Assembly: GCA_047495785.1 (NCBI GenBank)
Contig: JBLDXI010000007.1
Coordinates: 2,418,001-2,482,000, forward strand
Length of the DNA stretch: 64,000 bases
Direction: 5' to 3'
Source of the DNA: Lepidodermella squamata
Lineage: Eukaryota; Gastrotricha
Both the position numbers and the translations under genes were made by a program. This document shows, in pieces, positions 42,966 through 54,153 of this stretch (positions are counted from its first letter, which is position 1; each line of letters opens with the position of its first letter). The notes beneath the pieces were generated by a model. That model did not search any database and was not told the origin of the DNA. It saw only the letters and a list, made by a program, of their open reading frames with translations.

Positions 42966-45900
42966 ATGTCATTAACCTGCGATAGAACAAATGCGTCGTG
43001 CCCTACTTTCAACGTGACCTCACACGATTATGACAACACTCTAATTATTGCTTTCGAGTGCATCTTCGTCGCTCTTTCTCTACTAGCGAGTATTTACGCC
43101 CGTTTCGCTGACCAGGATGACCGGAAAAAAGTTGAAGCCGTTGAATTATTGCCGTAATTATTGCATAAAATCGCTCTAATTTCAGTGGAGTTTTATGCCG
43201 CTTATCAACAATGAATCGCATCAAAAGTTGGAATACAAAATTTCGATTTTCTGCTCCGGTGTTCGATCCGGTCACCTGGGTCCGAAAATTTCTATCCGCC
43301 TGCTCGGTGAAATTTGCGATACAACATGGCGCCAATTGGACGATGGCATTCGAAAGGTTTTATCTCCAAATCCCTTCCGAAATTGAATTTACTTTCTTCT
43401 ATAGTCATTCGATGGGTCGTCGAAAGTAGAAAATTTCAGTCTGAGAACATTCACACCACTCGGTCGGATAAATACGGTTGAGGTGAATGTAGGGTGTCAG
43501 CTCGAGCCTCGACTCAACGATGTCCCTTATTCGATTTACATCGACCGCATTGTTGTCACGGACGTTGAGGAAAGTAACAGGTAAAAATTAATAAAAAATT
43601 GAATTTCTGTCATTAATTTCATTAATTCAGATTCGTGTTCTTTGCCAAGTCCCGAATTGTTAATGGCGGCTTGAATAAATGTTTCCAGCTGGCCTCGAAA
43701 AAAGAATTCGAGAGCTTCTTACTATTGTTAAGCGATTACTTCACAACTTGGCTATTTCAAAGCCATTCTTGGATCTCGGCTTTTCAGGTAAAAAATCATT
43801 TCAACTTGAGGTGCTTCGAACAACATTTTGTTCCGCAGAGATGTTTTCCTGATAGTTTGTTGAAAATGCATCGAATCGCCATTTTGGCCAGCGGGGTCAG
43901 CCTTGCAATAACTTCGAACGCCATTCTCGTTAACTCAGATTACAAAGACAATAGCCAACTCATATCAGCATTCTATCTTTCACTTTCCCTCGCTGTTCCT
44001 CTGTATGCAATTGAACTCGCATTCCGAACTAAGTTCTGGCTGGCTTCATGGGCGGGTATATCATGAGATTCGTCAATATTTATTGTAAAAAAAGCATTAT
44101 TTGTTAGCATTTGCTGCCGGCTTTTCATCTGCCTCGTACCATGTCACTGTGTCTAGCTTGTCCTGGACGTCAGAAAATTCTAAACAATGGCTATATTTCA
44201 TGCTGCTGTATCTTGTTTTCGATGTTTTCGTCGTTCAGCTGTTGAAGGGAACCCTCATCGCAGTTGTTAATTCGGCGTTGGGCCGGCTACCTGGCGATGA
44301 ATCACCCTGGAAGTACGAGACAATTGTCAATGATGGAATTCTTATTACAGATATTGGTCTCGCCGAAAGCCAGGACTGCGAATCAACCAACAGTAATTCA
44401 AATTTTACTTTCAATTTTTTTGAGAATCTTCCCATAAATTAGGCTTTTCTAGGTTTTCTGATTCCATTTTTTGTTTCAAAGTTTTTTGCGGCATAGACAT
44501 TTCTATCTTCCCATTTTAGTGCGTTTGGCGACGTGGCCTTACCTGTGTTCATGACTGAGCAAAATAGGAACAGTGCGGGCTAAGAAGCTGCTCGTGATCT
44601 ACAGGGTGTTCTTTTTAAAACCGAACATCTTGGCGCCGACGTAGTAGGCCTTCAAAACATGCAAATTTAAGCCCTGTAATTTTATAAAAAATATTTTTTT
44701 CACTGTATGAATAAAATTTAATGATAAATATTGGAAAGCGTTGTTTGACCTTCATCACACGTCTCTAACGGTTCCCGTGGTGGCAGCGTCCTTCGTTGGC
44801 CCATGACAAGTCACTCCGCTCGCTGTGTCAAATCCTGCTGCTGTTTCAAATGGCCGCTATGTACTCTCCTCAATCGCTCTGATTTTGCGAGCAATGGCTA
44901 GGCTAATTGCTCTTCTGTTATTGGAAACTATGCTTACATAGAATATATTTCATAGAATGCAACTTACAAAAGATCAGCGAATTTTTGTCGTTCAGTTTCT
45001 CGGCAACAAAGAAACTCGAATTCCCTACAGAGTATTCTCGGAAAAGTTTATGCAAAGGTTTCATCGCAAGGCACCCAGTCGTTCCAGTATATGGCAACTA
45101 GTAAAAAAGTTTACATCTGCAGGCTCCGTCCTCAACGCCAAACGCGAAAGGCGCTCAACCGTGCGTACGGATACACTTAAACTTCTCATTGCCCTTGAAT
45201 TCATGGAAAGACCGAGATTGTCGTTACGCCGAGCAACGTTACTTCTTTCTCTGTGTAAATCTGTCATATGGACTGTTTTGCGAAAGGACTTGAAGTGGAA
45301 AGCATATCGTACGAGAAGAGTGCAACGACTGCTTCAAAAAGATTACACGCCTCGTTTAATATTCACCAAGACTTTGTTGCGAATACACGAGAAGGATCCT
45401 GAGTTCCTTAAGAATATTTTCTGGACTGATGAGGCAATATTTCGTTTAGATGGTAATGTCAACACTCGAAATACGGTCTATTGGGGCGAATCGAATCCCC
45501 ACGATGTCTACGAACAACCCTTGCACTCCCAGCAGGTACATGTCTGGGCAGGTTTATGGTCTGGTGGTGTCGTCGGTCCATTCTTTTTTGACTCTAAGAA
45601 AAATTCCCGGCAGGTAAGTTCCGCGAAAGGTAAGAAAAAGCAGTCGGGTTCTCAGAAAAGCACGAAAGGTAAGAAAAAGCAATCGAGTTCTCAGAAAAGT
45701 GTTGCGCAAAAAAACAAAAAAACGAAAGCTAAAGCTATTCTTAGAAAAGCTTCCGAGGCGATTCGAAAGAAAGCGCTAAAAAGTACGACCAAACGCCGAG
45801 CTCCAAGGCCAGAAACTAAAGGAGTTGGAGAAGCATCGTAAGTTGTTGAAAACCGAACTTTAATCCCGTATATTTCTTTTATGTTAACAAGTTTCTTGAG

Positions 45901-48900
45901 AATGTTGGAGCAAGAAATCTGGCCCGAGTATGTGAGGCTTGTTCCGCAAAGTTCAAAGAATCATTTTCAGCTTGATGGAGCGCCATCGCATCGCTCGCAG
46001 CTTGTGGTAGACTGGCTTGATGAGAAATTTGGAGAACGCTGGATCGGTAACGGAGGAACTGGGTGGCTGAGATGGCCACCAAGGTCAGTTGAAGGCTTCA
46101 GTGAACATATTTTTCCTTAACATACTATGTACCGTAGGTCCCCCGACTTGACTCCTCTCGATTTCTCATTTTGGGGATATTTGAAAGCTAAAGTTTACGC
46201 CAGAATGCCAAAAAGCCTCGATGAACTAAAGAAATGTATCATTGAGGAAAGCCATGCAATGCCACCCGATTATTTCCAAAAGATTTGCGTCAATGAAATG
46301 ATACGGCGATCGGAAGCTTGCATCGAAGCCAAAGGGAGACAGTTTGAACATCTCGTGTAATGCTAATTTTACTCATATCTACCGCTCTTTGTTGTTGTTT
46401 GTTTTTTAGCATTGCGATGTTTCTTGTCATTTCTCGGTGTTTGTCACGCGATCTGCGAGTGACCAGTCTTGAAAATCGTAAACTAGCTCGAGCAGCAAAG
46501 GCGCATTTCAGCAAGAATGTTATCTAGTCCTGACTTTATATTTTACTGTGACGTCGTCGTTGTGATTCTTTGCGCATTCTCTTATTAAACAAAGTTAATT
46601 ATCGGATTATTGTGAATTATGTTTTTGTAGAAAACATAGATGCTGGAGAGGCTAATTCTCATTTTACCCATGTTCTTAATGGGAGTTTTAGGATTCAACA
46701 AAACGTCGGAGTGTCCTCAAGATCTTGCACAATGGCCTCTGAACAGCCCGCTCATGAAACAATGCATTTCTTATTGGAGCTTCCTTATTCGCACCTTCGG
46801 TTGCCGGAGTGGTGTTTGGTTGGACGGTACCACCTGGAGTGAAGTTGTCTCGAAATTGGTCGGCTGCGTAAGCGATTTACGACGAGACGTCATCCCAACC
46901 AGAAACGCGGATCAATTTTGCCAGATTCCGGCTGCTCTTGAAAATCAGTCATGCAAATCAGCGTTGCGCACTGATTTCGTATTAATACTCAGGGTTGGAA
47001 CAACTGTGAGTTTCTTTGCAAATCAAACCGTACCAAAGCCTAAGTTCTGGGTGATTAGGGTTGCTTCTTTGGAAACGAAGATTTTCTGAAAGTTCACGAA
47101 GGACAGCAGGTAAATAATTGATCTACTATTGATCTTCGTCATCTATTTTGTTAAACTTAGTTTTCAACGATGGCGGTCTCTGTTCCACTCGGATATTTGC
47201 GTACCCGATATCCCGGCGAAGGTGGTAGCATTTTCTGGTGAGTATTTCGAAATTTGTCTTACACTAGTGTTCTATCTTATTTATGTCTAGGGAAATTTCA
47301 TCCGCCCGCGTTATTAATTTCTGCCAGTTGCAATTTCGTCGCATCCGTTTTTTCTTATATTCGTATTTCTTTAAAATGTCCTGTTTACTAATTGCGACTG
47401 CTATATTCGTTTGGCGTTGCATGGTAGTCTTGTTCAAATAAAGCGAAGTCGTTTTCAAGGAGACAGTTTTATTTTATTGATAATTATTACGACAGCAAGG
47501 CTAAGTACAAAATGCCACGACGATGAGATCAACAATGAGATCAAACGCACTTTTTGACTGAACAATAATTTAAAACCATATCCAGAACCAGTATGGTAAA
47601 TAAGCGAGCATTGCGAAATATATCGAGAACACAAATAATTTGAGTGAGCGGCATAACCAACAACATATACGCCGATGATACTCATCTAGAAGAACGATTT
47701 TCATAAATGAGCACATGTGGAAAAGATAAATTTTTTTCGCGAATATCTTTGGTGTTAAAGCGATAAAACGATATAAAAATAACAAGCGGCGCAGCGTGAA
47801 CATTTTAGGAACAAATTGGCAGTGGTAGCCATAGGTAACAATCATCTCAACCGACGCACAGCATGTAATAAATTGAATTTTTCGTTTATCCGAATGTCGA
47901 ATTAGGAGACTTCCGACCAAGTACAACGCGTAGGGCAAATATTGCAAACTCGTAGACAAGTCCTCACGAACTGATAGTGGCAAAGTTACGATCACCACAA
48001 TCACAATATTCGGTTGTGCAATTGTTCTTCCAATTGACGTTCTTGCAGCGATTGAAAACAGAACCAGATTTAACATGATGCGATAAATCGTTAACCCGTC
48101 AATTTCACCGACTAAAAACGCAAAATCGTAAGACATCTATTTCACTCAAAACACATTTATTTTATTCAAAAAATTACAATAACAACTCATAATAAGGATG
48201 AGAAGAATGAGGTGAAAACGAGATCATTGAATAATGAAGCAATAAATTATACCATAGATAATAGAAATAAGATTTGCGCCGGCACCTCGGCGCCGGCGAA
48301 AAAACCGGCGCCCGCGCACCTGGCCGCCAACGAATTATTGCACAATTACACATATGCGCGCGGCAGTTGCGACAGAGCGCGACGCCGATTACGCTCACAA
48401 AACGCACAAGACACGCGCACACTGTTATTATGTTACAACTGAAACAATTTTCAAAATTTTAACAACAAATTTAATACCAAATGATAATGACCAAGCCAGG
48501 CGAGGAACCAGTAGCGAAACAGATGGCGCTAATTCCTTAACTTGTAGCGTCCGTTAGTCTTCCGCGCCTGCTCTGGCAGATGGAAATAGCTTTTCAATTT
48601 TGCGAAAAAACCGTTCATCGAATAATGATTGAAATTAGCGTACAAGAATAAGAATACCCATCGTACAAAGCATGACACGCTGTGAGCATTAATACCAAAA
48701 GGTTCAAAAAATATACTAAGTTCGATTTGAGTCTCAAACAGCGCGTCAACAATAATTTCCAGAAATGCACTGGCTAACACATGAACGAGGCCTGTTGATT
48801 TTTTGCCGTATCGAATAAATTTATAAGCCAATATGATCAAATATGGAATAAATTGGAAAGATTTAAAGGACCCATGGCAGCATGACAACGGTAGAATTTG

Positions 48901-51900
48901 GCTCAGTAGCAGGTTCTGGAATTGGTACTGCTCGAGATACTTTTCAACTTCAGTCACAGTTTCCTTATAACTATTGAGCAGTGATGAATAAATGGTGATG
49001 GCGCTCTGGAAGAAAATTAGCTTACATTAGAAAAAAATCAAATATTAAGTACTTACAGATGAAACAACATCAGCGATAGATTTCTCTCCTTTCTGCAAAT
49101 AGTGACAAAGAGGGGCAACACTCGCATATAGAATCGAGTATACGTTGAACATGTTGTCTGGTAACGTTGAGATGCAGGTACGAAATTCAATGGAACTGGC
49201 CATTCTCGAGCAATTTTTGACCATTTCAAGCTTCATCTTAGTCTCCTCTTGACGGCAAACCAGGAATTCAGCTGCGATTGATCGCTGGAGAAATAATTTA
49301 GATAACAGGCATGAAAGAAATTTGACGATCATACGTGATCAGGCTTCTCCTTTTTGCATTCTGCAGCAGCCCAAGCATAAGCAGGTGGCCAACACTCCCC
49401 GGCCAGCTGAGAATAATATGCCCGAAATTGTTTTCCGCTGTACAAAAGCCACGAAGACCCCCCCATATTATCTTTTTCAACAGGTTTCGCAGAGGACTTT
49501 GCAGAGGTCTTCGCAGAGGCCTCCGTGGCCATTGCTGTATCGAGAAGAGCAACGATAATCATGATCACCATGAAATTTGCCATAATAAGAATCTAACAAT
49601 TAAAAACAACTCCCAGTTAACTTGAGCTTAACTTTAATTTTAAGAAGTCAACGCCTGCGCGAAGCTCTTCTGGATCGGGTTCGATTGCGTCGGGGTTTTG
49701 GTTGTTCGAGGTGTCGTGAGGTCAGCCTGAGGTAAAGAGGACTCTGCAAAAATAAAATTATTAATATAGCCCATGAAAGAAAAAAAACATTGATAATAAT
49801 GAAAACGAGCTCGGTGTACGACTCGATGACGCAGCTGCAGCTAGCTTCGGCCAAATCGAAGCTCTGCCCCATCTCAGATGAGAGCAGCAGGGCATCGATA
49901 TCAGTATCCATAAACAAGTAACAAGTAATGAATCTATCGAATTAATATCGATTATTATTCATTTGAAAACATGAACATGCAATTATTAACAACATTTAAA
50001 AGCAGTAAATAGGAAATGCATAAAGATATTGGGTCCGAAAACAATGGGCAATGGGCAAGACTACTTGTCTTTTTTGGGGGTCGGGCTGCTGGGAGGCGGG
50101 GGAGGGGATTGACTGCTGCCTTCTTGCACAGCTGCCGACAAAGTCGTCAGGGCATTGTAATGTTCGTATGAATGAGACAGCCTTGTGCGGCGATGGCATC
50201 GGCGACCAGCCATACATCCGAAAAGGAAAGAGAGTGTTGTAAGTAGCATGAAGGATACTCCGACAAGGATAAGATGAAACTCCGACATGTCGATGTGAAT
50301 AAGTAACGGTTTAGAGGGGCCCGCGAGTGTGGGTTGGGTCGAGCTAGGATGGTCAGTAGGTCGATTAGTCGGTAGGTTTGGTAGGTCGGTAGATTCGGTC
50401 AAAGTAAATTTAGAGGGCAGGCGGAAAATAGGCAAAAATCTGGTTGTGCTTTCATCGTTGCTGAATGGGTATTATTTAGGGTAATCCTATTGCATTATGT
50501 TTGATAAGACTCACGTATCACAAAGCCCATAGAGCTCGCACTCGATAGGAACGCTGCGGGCGGGGCATGCCAAAGTTAGTAAAAACATCAGGAACAACAT
50601 CTAGGTCGAGTCAAATTAAATATAGCAATGTGGGGTGTTTTTGAAGCTCGGTACTGCAAAAAAAACCGCGGTAAGGTCACAAAAATCGCCGGCTAACATC
50701 AAGCTATGATACTGTGTCACTAACTGAAATGGGTCATGAGTGGAAAAAAATGCTCAGTATACACCTGCACTTGGAAGTGATGCTTCAAACTAAAATAAAC
50801 GCAGTTTTAATAAAGGGTATATTGCTAACCCCAAAATTTTTCAGGATACCGCGAGGAAACCCATTTTAGTCATCCCATAATGTACTCTGGAATCAACTAT
50901 GAAGAAAATAAATGTTTAAACTTGGTAGGCTTGAAGAACGCACTCTGGGTAGCACTCTGGAATGCCGTGGAAATGCCTCAATTTCGGTATTTAAAAGAGG
51001 GAATTTAATGATCAGCCAATGGAACATTAGAAATTTTCAATAAAAAACTCGACGGTTACGTTATACACCAACTCCAGCTCTATCGAAAAACGCGTTTAAA
51101 AATAGGGGTAGCGGGCGAAACGAGAGCGGAAAACCCTAATGAAAATGGGTCTTATCGACGTTTTTCAAAAAAGCTTTGTTTCAAGTCGACGGCCCAAGTG
51201 CCTGCCGCCCAAATTTTGAATAAAAGTGGGTGGAGTCGAATTTTTTATTTTTCAAAATTTGGTTACAATATGATATAATTAATATATTTTTAAAAAATTA
51301 TTGATATTGGTAGCAATTTATATTGCTGCTGCTGCAGTAAAACAGAGGCAAATTTGAAGATGTTCGGTTTTAAAAAGAACACCCTGTACCTTGAAATACA
51401 TCCAAATATGGCATATAGTGACAAATATAGTGACAGATAGTAATCTGGAAAATTGATGATGCTTCTGCTCAGTATGGCGCCAGAGTCCCCTAAAGAGTTC
51501 CAAGCCCGATATACATCTGTTTTTTTCTTTTTTTTCACGGAGTCGATAAGGTTTCCCAACTCTACCATTAGCAACATATCGATCGTATCATTAATAATGG
51601 AAAGATTTCGTGAAAAAAACAAGAAACAAGATTTTCCCTCGAACCTTTTGCATGCATAATTACTTTGTTATTTTCACAACAAATTTGCATAATTAATGAT
51701 ACAAGATAAAAAATTGCTGCGGGGTGCATATGTCCTGTTGGGGTTTTAGGCGCCCTGAATACATTTGTGAAGGAATGGGATGTTCCATAGTTAGACTTCA
51801 CTGTTTCCAGTTAGTTAGTGTTCCAAAATGTTAGTTAAATTTCCCAATTTTTAGTCGTAGGATTTGATGGAAAAGCGATATCATAATTATGACTCAAAAA

Positions 51901-52565
51901 TGAAAAACCAGTCGCCTAATCCGACATGTTTCATTTTTGAGTCATAATTAAATTTCCCATTCGCCTTTTTTAATGAGCATCAATAACTTTTTAAATGAAT
52001 TCCACGTTAAGGAATTTTTTGAGGAAATTACTTGAAGTTTCTTGAATCGTAGATACAAAATTCAAGTATTTTCTTGTTTTTAGTTGAGAATGCACTTCTT
52101 CGACTCGATCGATTCGTCGAGCGGCGATTATCGATGATAGAAGCCGGCGATGATCAGGACAAACTGATAAGAAATGCCATCGCATTAATGGCCGAGCGAA
52201 TGGTCGCACCGCCGAACGAACAGCTCATCGACGGCCCAGTCTACGTTCCATCGCCCGAAGAAGGCAATGCAACATCTGCCGGGCCGGACTACGCAGACGA
52301 CGGTTATCAGTCCATCACAGGCGGCATCGATTCATCCCGCCGGGGGTCGATGTGGTCGTTTGAGACTGAAGACGAAGAAATGGCGATTCGGCAACGCCGT
52401 TGGACGACCTCAACCCCGGCCAGGAGGAGGTCGAGTTTGCTGAATATGCAGAACGAACAGGTGGAGAGTGGTGGCTATCGGGCGAGGGCTTCGACGTCCG
52501 ATGCGCACAGTGTGGCGGCTCGAGCCGCTCGGAAACTTGCTGCTATCAGATCGAACAGGGTTTGA
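42966..52565 (+). CDS. Polycystin-1-like PLAT-5TM protein, copy B
   Basis: Exons 42966-43139, 43186-43356, 43405-43580, 43631-43787, 43839-44055, 44108-44392 and 52084-52565; each has exactly the length of its copy A counterpart, again 553 aa. Same order: TM1, PLAT/LH2 domain, TM2-TM5, Ser/Arg-rich tail (LIRNAIALMAERMVAPPNEQ near the start of the last exon). Intron 6 is 7.7 kb because it contains the whole mariner element 44602-51386; in copy A it is 0.7 kb. Splice sites and frame are intact, so the gene can still work if the intron is removed. An alternative short product ends at 44442. Role as for copy A. Confidence 0.75.
44957..46360 (+). CDS. IS630-Tc1-mariner transposase (interrupted)
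   Basis: Three blocks. Block 1 (44957-45613) has an N-terminal helix-turn-helix region and the first catalytic Asp in FWTDEAIFRLDG, then HVWAGLWSGGVVGPFFFD. Block 2 (about 45892-46083) has the second Asp in FQLDGAPSH. Block 3 (46138-46360) has the third in RSPDLTPLDFSFWGYLK. Blocks 2 and 3 are joined by a clean 54-bp intron; 38 residues separate Asp 2 and Asp 3 (a DD38D spacing). Between blocks 1 and 2 there is a Lys/Ser-rich 280-bp stretch with a GTAAGT donor, but I find no acceptor giving the right phase. It may be an intron with an unusual site or an insertion that broke the gene. Confidence 0.8.
46640..47089 (+). CDS. Passenger gene: putative secreted Cys-rich protein (partial model)
   Basis: Starts with a strong signal peptide (MLERLILILPMFLMGVLGF), then regularly spaced cysteines (TSECPQD, KQCISYW, FGCRSG, VGCVSD, QFCQIP, QSCKSA). 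The frame ends at 47089, but a GTGAGT donor near 47006 and acceptor-like sites near 47160 and 47281 suggest that more exons follow, up to an AATAAA near 47437. No family recognised. Similar cysteine content to the KAR5-like passenger on the other strand is noted but not enough for a claim. Confidence 0.5.
   Translation: MLERLILILPMFLMGVLGFNKTSECPQDLAQWPLNSPLMKQCISYWSFLIRTFGCRSGVWLDGTTWSEVVSKLVGCVSDLRRDVIPTRNADQFCQIPAALENQSCKSALRTDFVLILRVGTTVSFFANQTVPKPKFWVIRVASLETKIF
47570..48136 (-). CDS. Passenger gene: multi-pass membrane protein, relative of the KAR5-like C-terminus
   Basis: 188 codons with at least four hydrophobic helices (IYRIMLNLVLFSIAA, NIVIVVIVTLPLS, LQYLPYALYLVGSLLI, SLKLFVFSIYFAMLAYLPYW). 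The segment around LPLS...LQYLPYALYLVGSLLIRH lines up with LPLS...FQFIPYLIILAYKFIRY in the gene at 48529, so it may be the last exon of a second copy. No signal peptide or Cys-rich part is visible upstream. Confidence 0.5.
   Translation of the reverse strand: MSYDFAFLVGEIDGLTIYRIMLNLVLFSIAARTSIGRTIAQPNIVIVVIVTLPLSVREDLSTSLQYLPYALYLVGSLLIRHSDKRKIQFITCCASVEMIVTYGYHCQFVPKMFTLRRLLFLYRFIALTPKIFAKKIYLFHMCSFMKIVLLDEYHRRICCWLCRSLKLFVFSIYFAMLAYLPYWFWIWF
48529..49583 (-). CDS. Passenger gene: KAR5/Brambleberry/GEX1-like nuclear-fusion protein (putative)
   Basis: Exons 49583-49335, 49284-49057 and 49005-48529 give 317 aa. A signal peptide (MANFMVIMIIVALLDTAMA) and an Ala/Ser/Lys stretch come first. A Cys-patterned helical region follows: YYSQLAGECWPPAYAWAAAEC, then FLVCRQEETKMK, NCSRM, FRTCIST and MFNVYSILYASVAPLCHYLQ. 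A predicted helical stretch (SYKETVTEVEKYLEQYQ) and several hydrophobic segments near the C-terminus complete it. The order of signal peptide, Cys-rich helical region and C-terminal membrane segments, and the Cys-Gln-Glu and Tyr...Cys spacing, resemble KAR5 family proteins, which act in fusion of the nuclear envelopes after fertilisation. This is a remote resemblance and needs a profile search. Coding capacity inside a mariner is unexpected. Confidence 0.45.
49648..49911 (-). CDS. Passenger gene: small single-pass protein with Arg-rich tail
   Basis: 87 codons from the ATG at 49911: acidic N-terminus with a CSC motif, one TM helix (LVFIIINVFFLSWAILIILF) and a basic tail (KPRRNRTRSRRASRRR). A TTTTTGCAG just before the tail looks like a splice acceptor, so the true gene may have two exons and a different TM region. 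Family unknown. Confidence 0.4.
   Translation of the reverse strand: MDTDIDALLLSSEMGQSFDLAEASCSCVIESYTELVFIIINVFFLSWAILIILFLQSPLYLRLTSRHLEQPKPRRNRTRSRRASRRR
50061..50600 (-). CDS. Passenger gene: small type I membrane protein with Pro/Thr-rich ectodomain
   Basis: Exons 50600-50515 and 50460-50061 (54-bp intron) give 161 aa. Signal peptide MLFLMFLLTLACPARS, a pair of cysteines (CELYGLC), and a Thr/Pro-rich stretch (LPTNRPTDHPSSTQPT). A TM helix (FHLILVGVSFMLLTTLSFLF) precedes a short cytoplasmic tail with poly-Pro and a Lys-rich end. The splice fits both phase and signal peptide. Family unknown; no relation to known transposon proteins. Confidence 0.55.
50601..51356. other. Right subterminal part of the mariner element
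   Basis: No coding frame supported; AT-rich, between the last passenger gene and the right inverted repeat. Confidence 0.5.
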
Positions 52566-52785
52566 CTTATATAATTTGATGCTTATTTTAGAATCGTGAA
52601 GTATTTACAAGCAAATGTAACGATTGAAACGCCTGGTTCTGTTGTGTTATGTTGTGAATTTTAATTCGACTTGTGAAATAAAATTTCTATTTTGTTCAAT
52701 GCTTGGCGGTTTGTTGGTTGGTCCAGCCAATGACCTGGCTCGATTGGATGCTGTTGTAGTAAGCTCTTATTTAACAGAATCGTGT

Positions 52786-53874
52786 TTATTCGAATTTCAA
52801 ATAACGGAGCCAAACAGGAGGCAAGACGCCACTCAATCCATTGTCTATAGCATTGTTTCGCTTTTTGTAACTAGTTGGTAGTCGCTTGAGAATTGACATC
52901 CTACACAAGGTTTGTAGCTTCATCGGGAAAAGTTCCATAATATAGGGCATCAATATCCGATTCACAACAATTCCAGCTGCTGAATCATACATCGGAGCTT
53001 TGTATTCTATAGGGTTGAATGAAGAAGTCATACGAGAAAATTGAAGCATATCGAATAGCTGATAGTCGACTCGATCAGGGATACTTATTCTGTCGTAGGC
53101 CCATCGCGCGAGGATTGCGAACGTCAAATCTTTGGCACCCCGTTGGCATGTATACCCCGACCATATCAGAGATTTCGCAAAGGCGGCTTTAGGACCACGG
53201 GGATAAATGGGTAATTTTATCCCTTGAATGGTGACCCAATCTGGCTGCGAAACCATGGAATAGACGTCCCAATAATAGCAAGCCAAATCATATGAAAAAT
53301 GAGCTCCAGATTCGATCAGCATTCTCGCTCCCATTTTGAATCAAACCCAATAATACAGGAATTGAACAAGGCCATGGACTTCTCTATTGGTACATCCAAA
53401 CTCGCCCCGCGGCTCAGAAGGAGCTCAACAACAGGTTTAAACCCATGTTTCACACTAAATGCCAAAGCCGTATCCAAATGAGGACATCCGTAGTTGACAT
53501 CAGCTCCATGATCAAGTAGAATTATCACGGTTTCCACACGGTTGTCGAGACGGTCTTCACCTCGATTATTCTTTGTCACATGCGAACTGATTGATTCAAG
53601 TTCAGCGCTTCTATTATTAGGATGGCAGGCTGCTGCTAAGCATGTGAGTTTGCTGTTAGATAGACCGTACGAGAATGGAGTATCCAAGTTCACTTTAACC
53701 AGGGATAACAGATGCTTGAGGCATTTAGGACTTGCTGTAGCGCTGACCAGCCGAGCGATTTTTTCAGCTCCAAACACTGTAAATCGCACTGTCCAGCAGA
53801 CACGAAAATTCGACAATGTTGTCGTCATCGCATGCCTGAGCGAATTTAGCCCTATCGAAATCATCAAAGCTCAT
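52786..53874 (-). pseudogene. ASB-like gene, copy B, with two frameshifts
   Basis: Starts MSFDDFDRAKFAQACDDDNI at 53874 and matches copy A along its length (ankyrin blocks VIILLDHGADVNYGCPHLDT and VVELLLSRGASLDVPIEKS; SOCS box KLQTLCRMSIL then LPPVWLRYLKFE). A 1-base insertion near 53785 and an indel near 53330 break the frame. Each half is otherwise open and well conserved, so either the gene died recently or the indels are assembly errors. Confidence 0.7.
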
Positions 53875-54153
53875 TTTGCAATAAGAAATGAATGCTTATT
53901 CATACGAACGTTGAACGTGAGCTGATAACCATTGCGATAAGCAAAAATGTAACAAAATTGCGATTCATTTCTACAACCATTTCCTCCTAAATTTTCCACC
54001 CTGTTACTGATAATGAATTACGGCAATCGGGAATGCGATAAGCAGCAAAATATAGAAGATGACGCAGAATACAGTTCATGTCTCTTTGGCGCGAGAGATC
54101 TTCTCGTACGAGTCAAATACTAGCACTGAGAAATACTTGCCTATGAAAAACAC

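Larger units (their letters stand above)
44602..51386. mobile_element. 6.8 kb Tc1/mariner-type element with passenger genes
   Basis: 30-bp perfect terminal inverted repeats starting CAGGGTGTTCTTTTTAAAAC (left 44602-44631, right 51357-51386), flanked by TA (44600-44601 and 51387-51388). The empty site is kept in unit 1 as GATCTACCTTG (TA at 19753-19754). Transposase lies at the left end (44957-46360) and passenger frames fill 46640-50600. Ordinary mariners are about 1.3 kb, so this is five times the usual size. It could be one element that captured DNA, or a left-end element joined to a distant right end. Confidence 0.85.

Noticed and set aside
48279-48316. GC-rich palindrome (GCGCCGGC pairs) as a terminator or RNA gene
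   Set aside because: A single hairpin inside the mariner cargo without other supporting signals.
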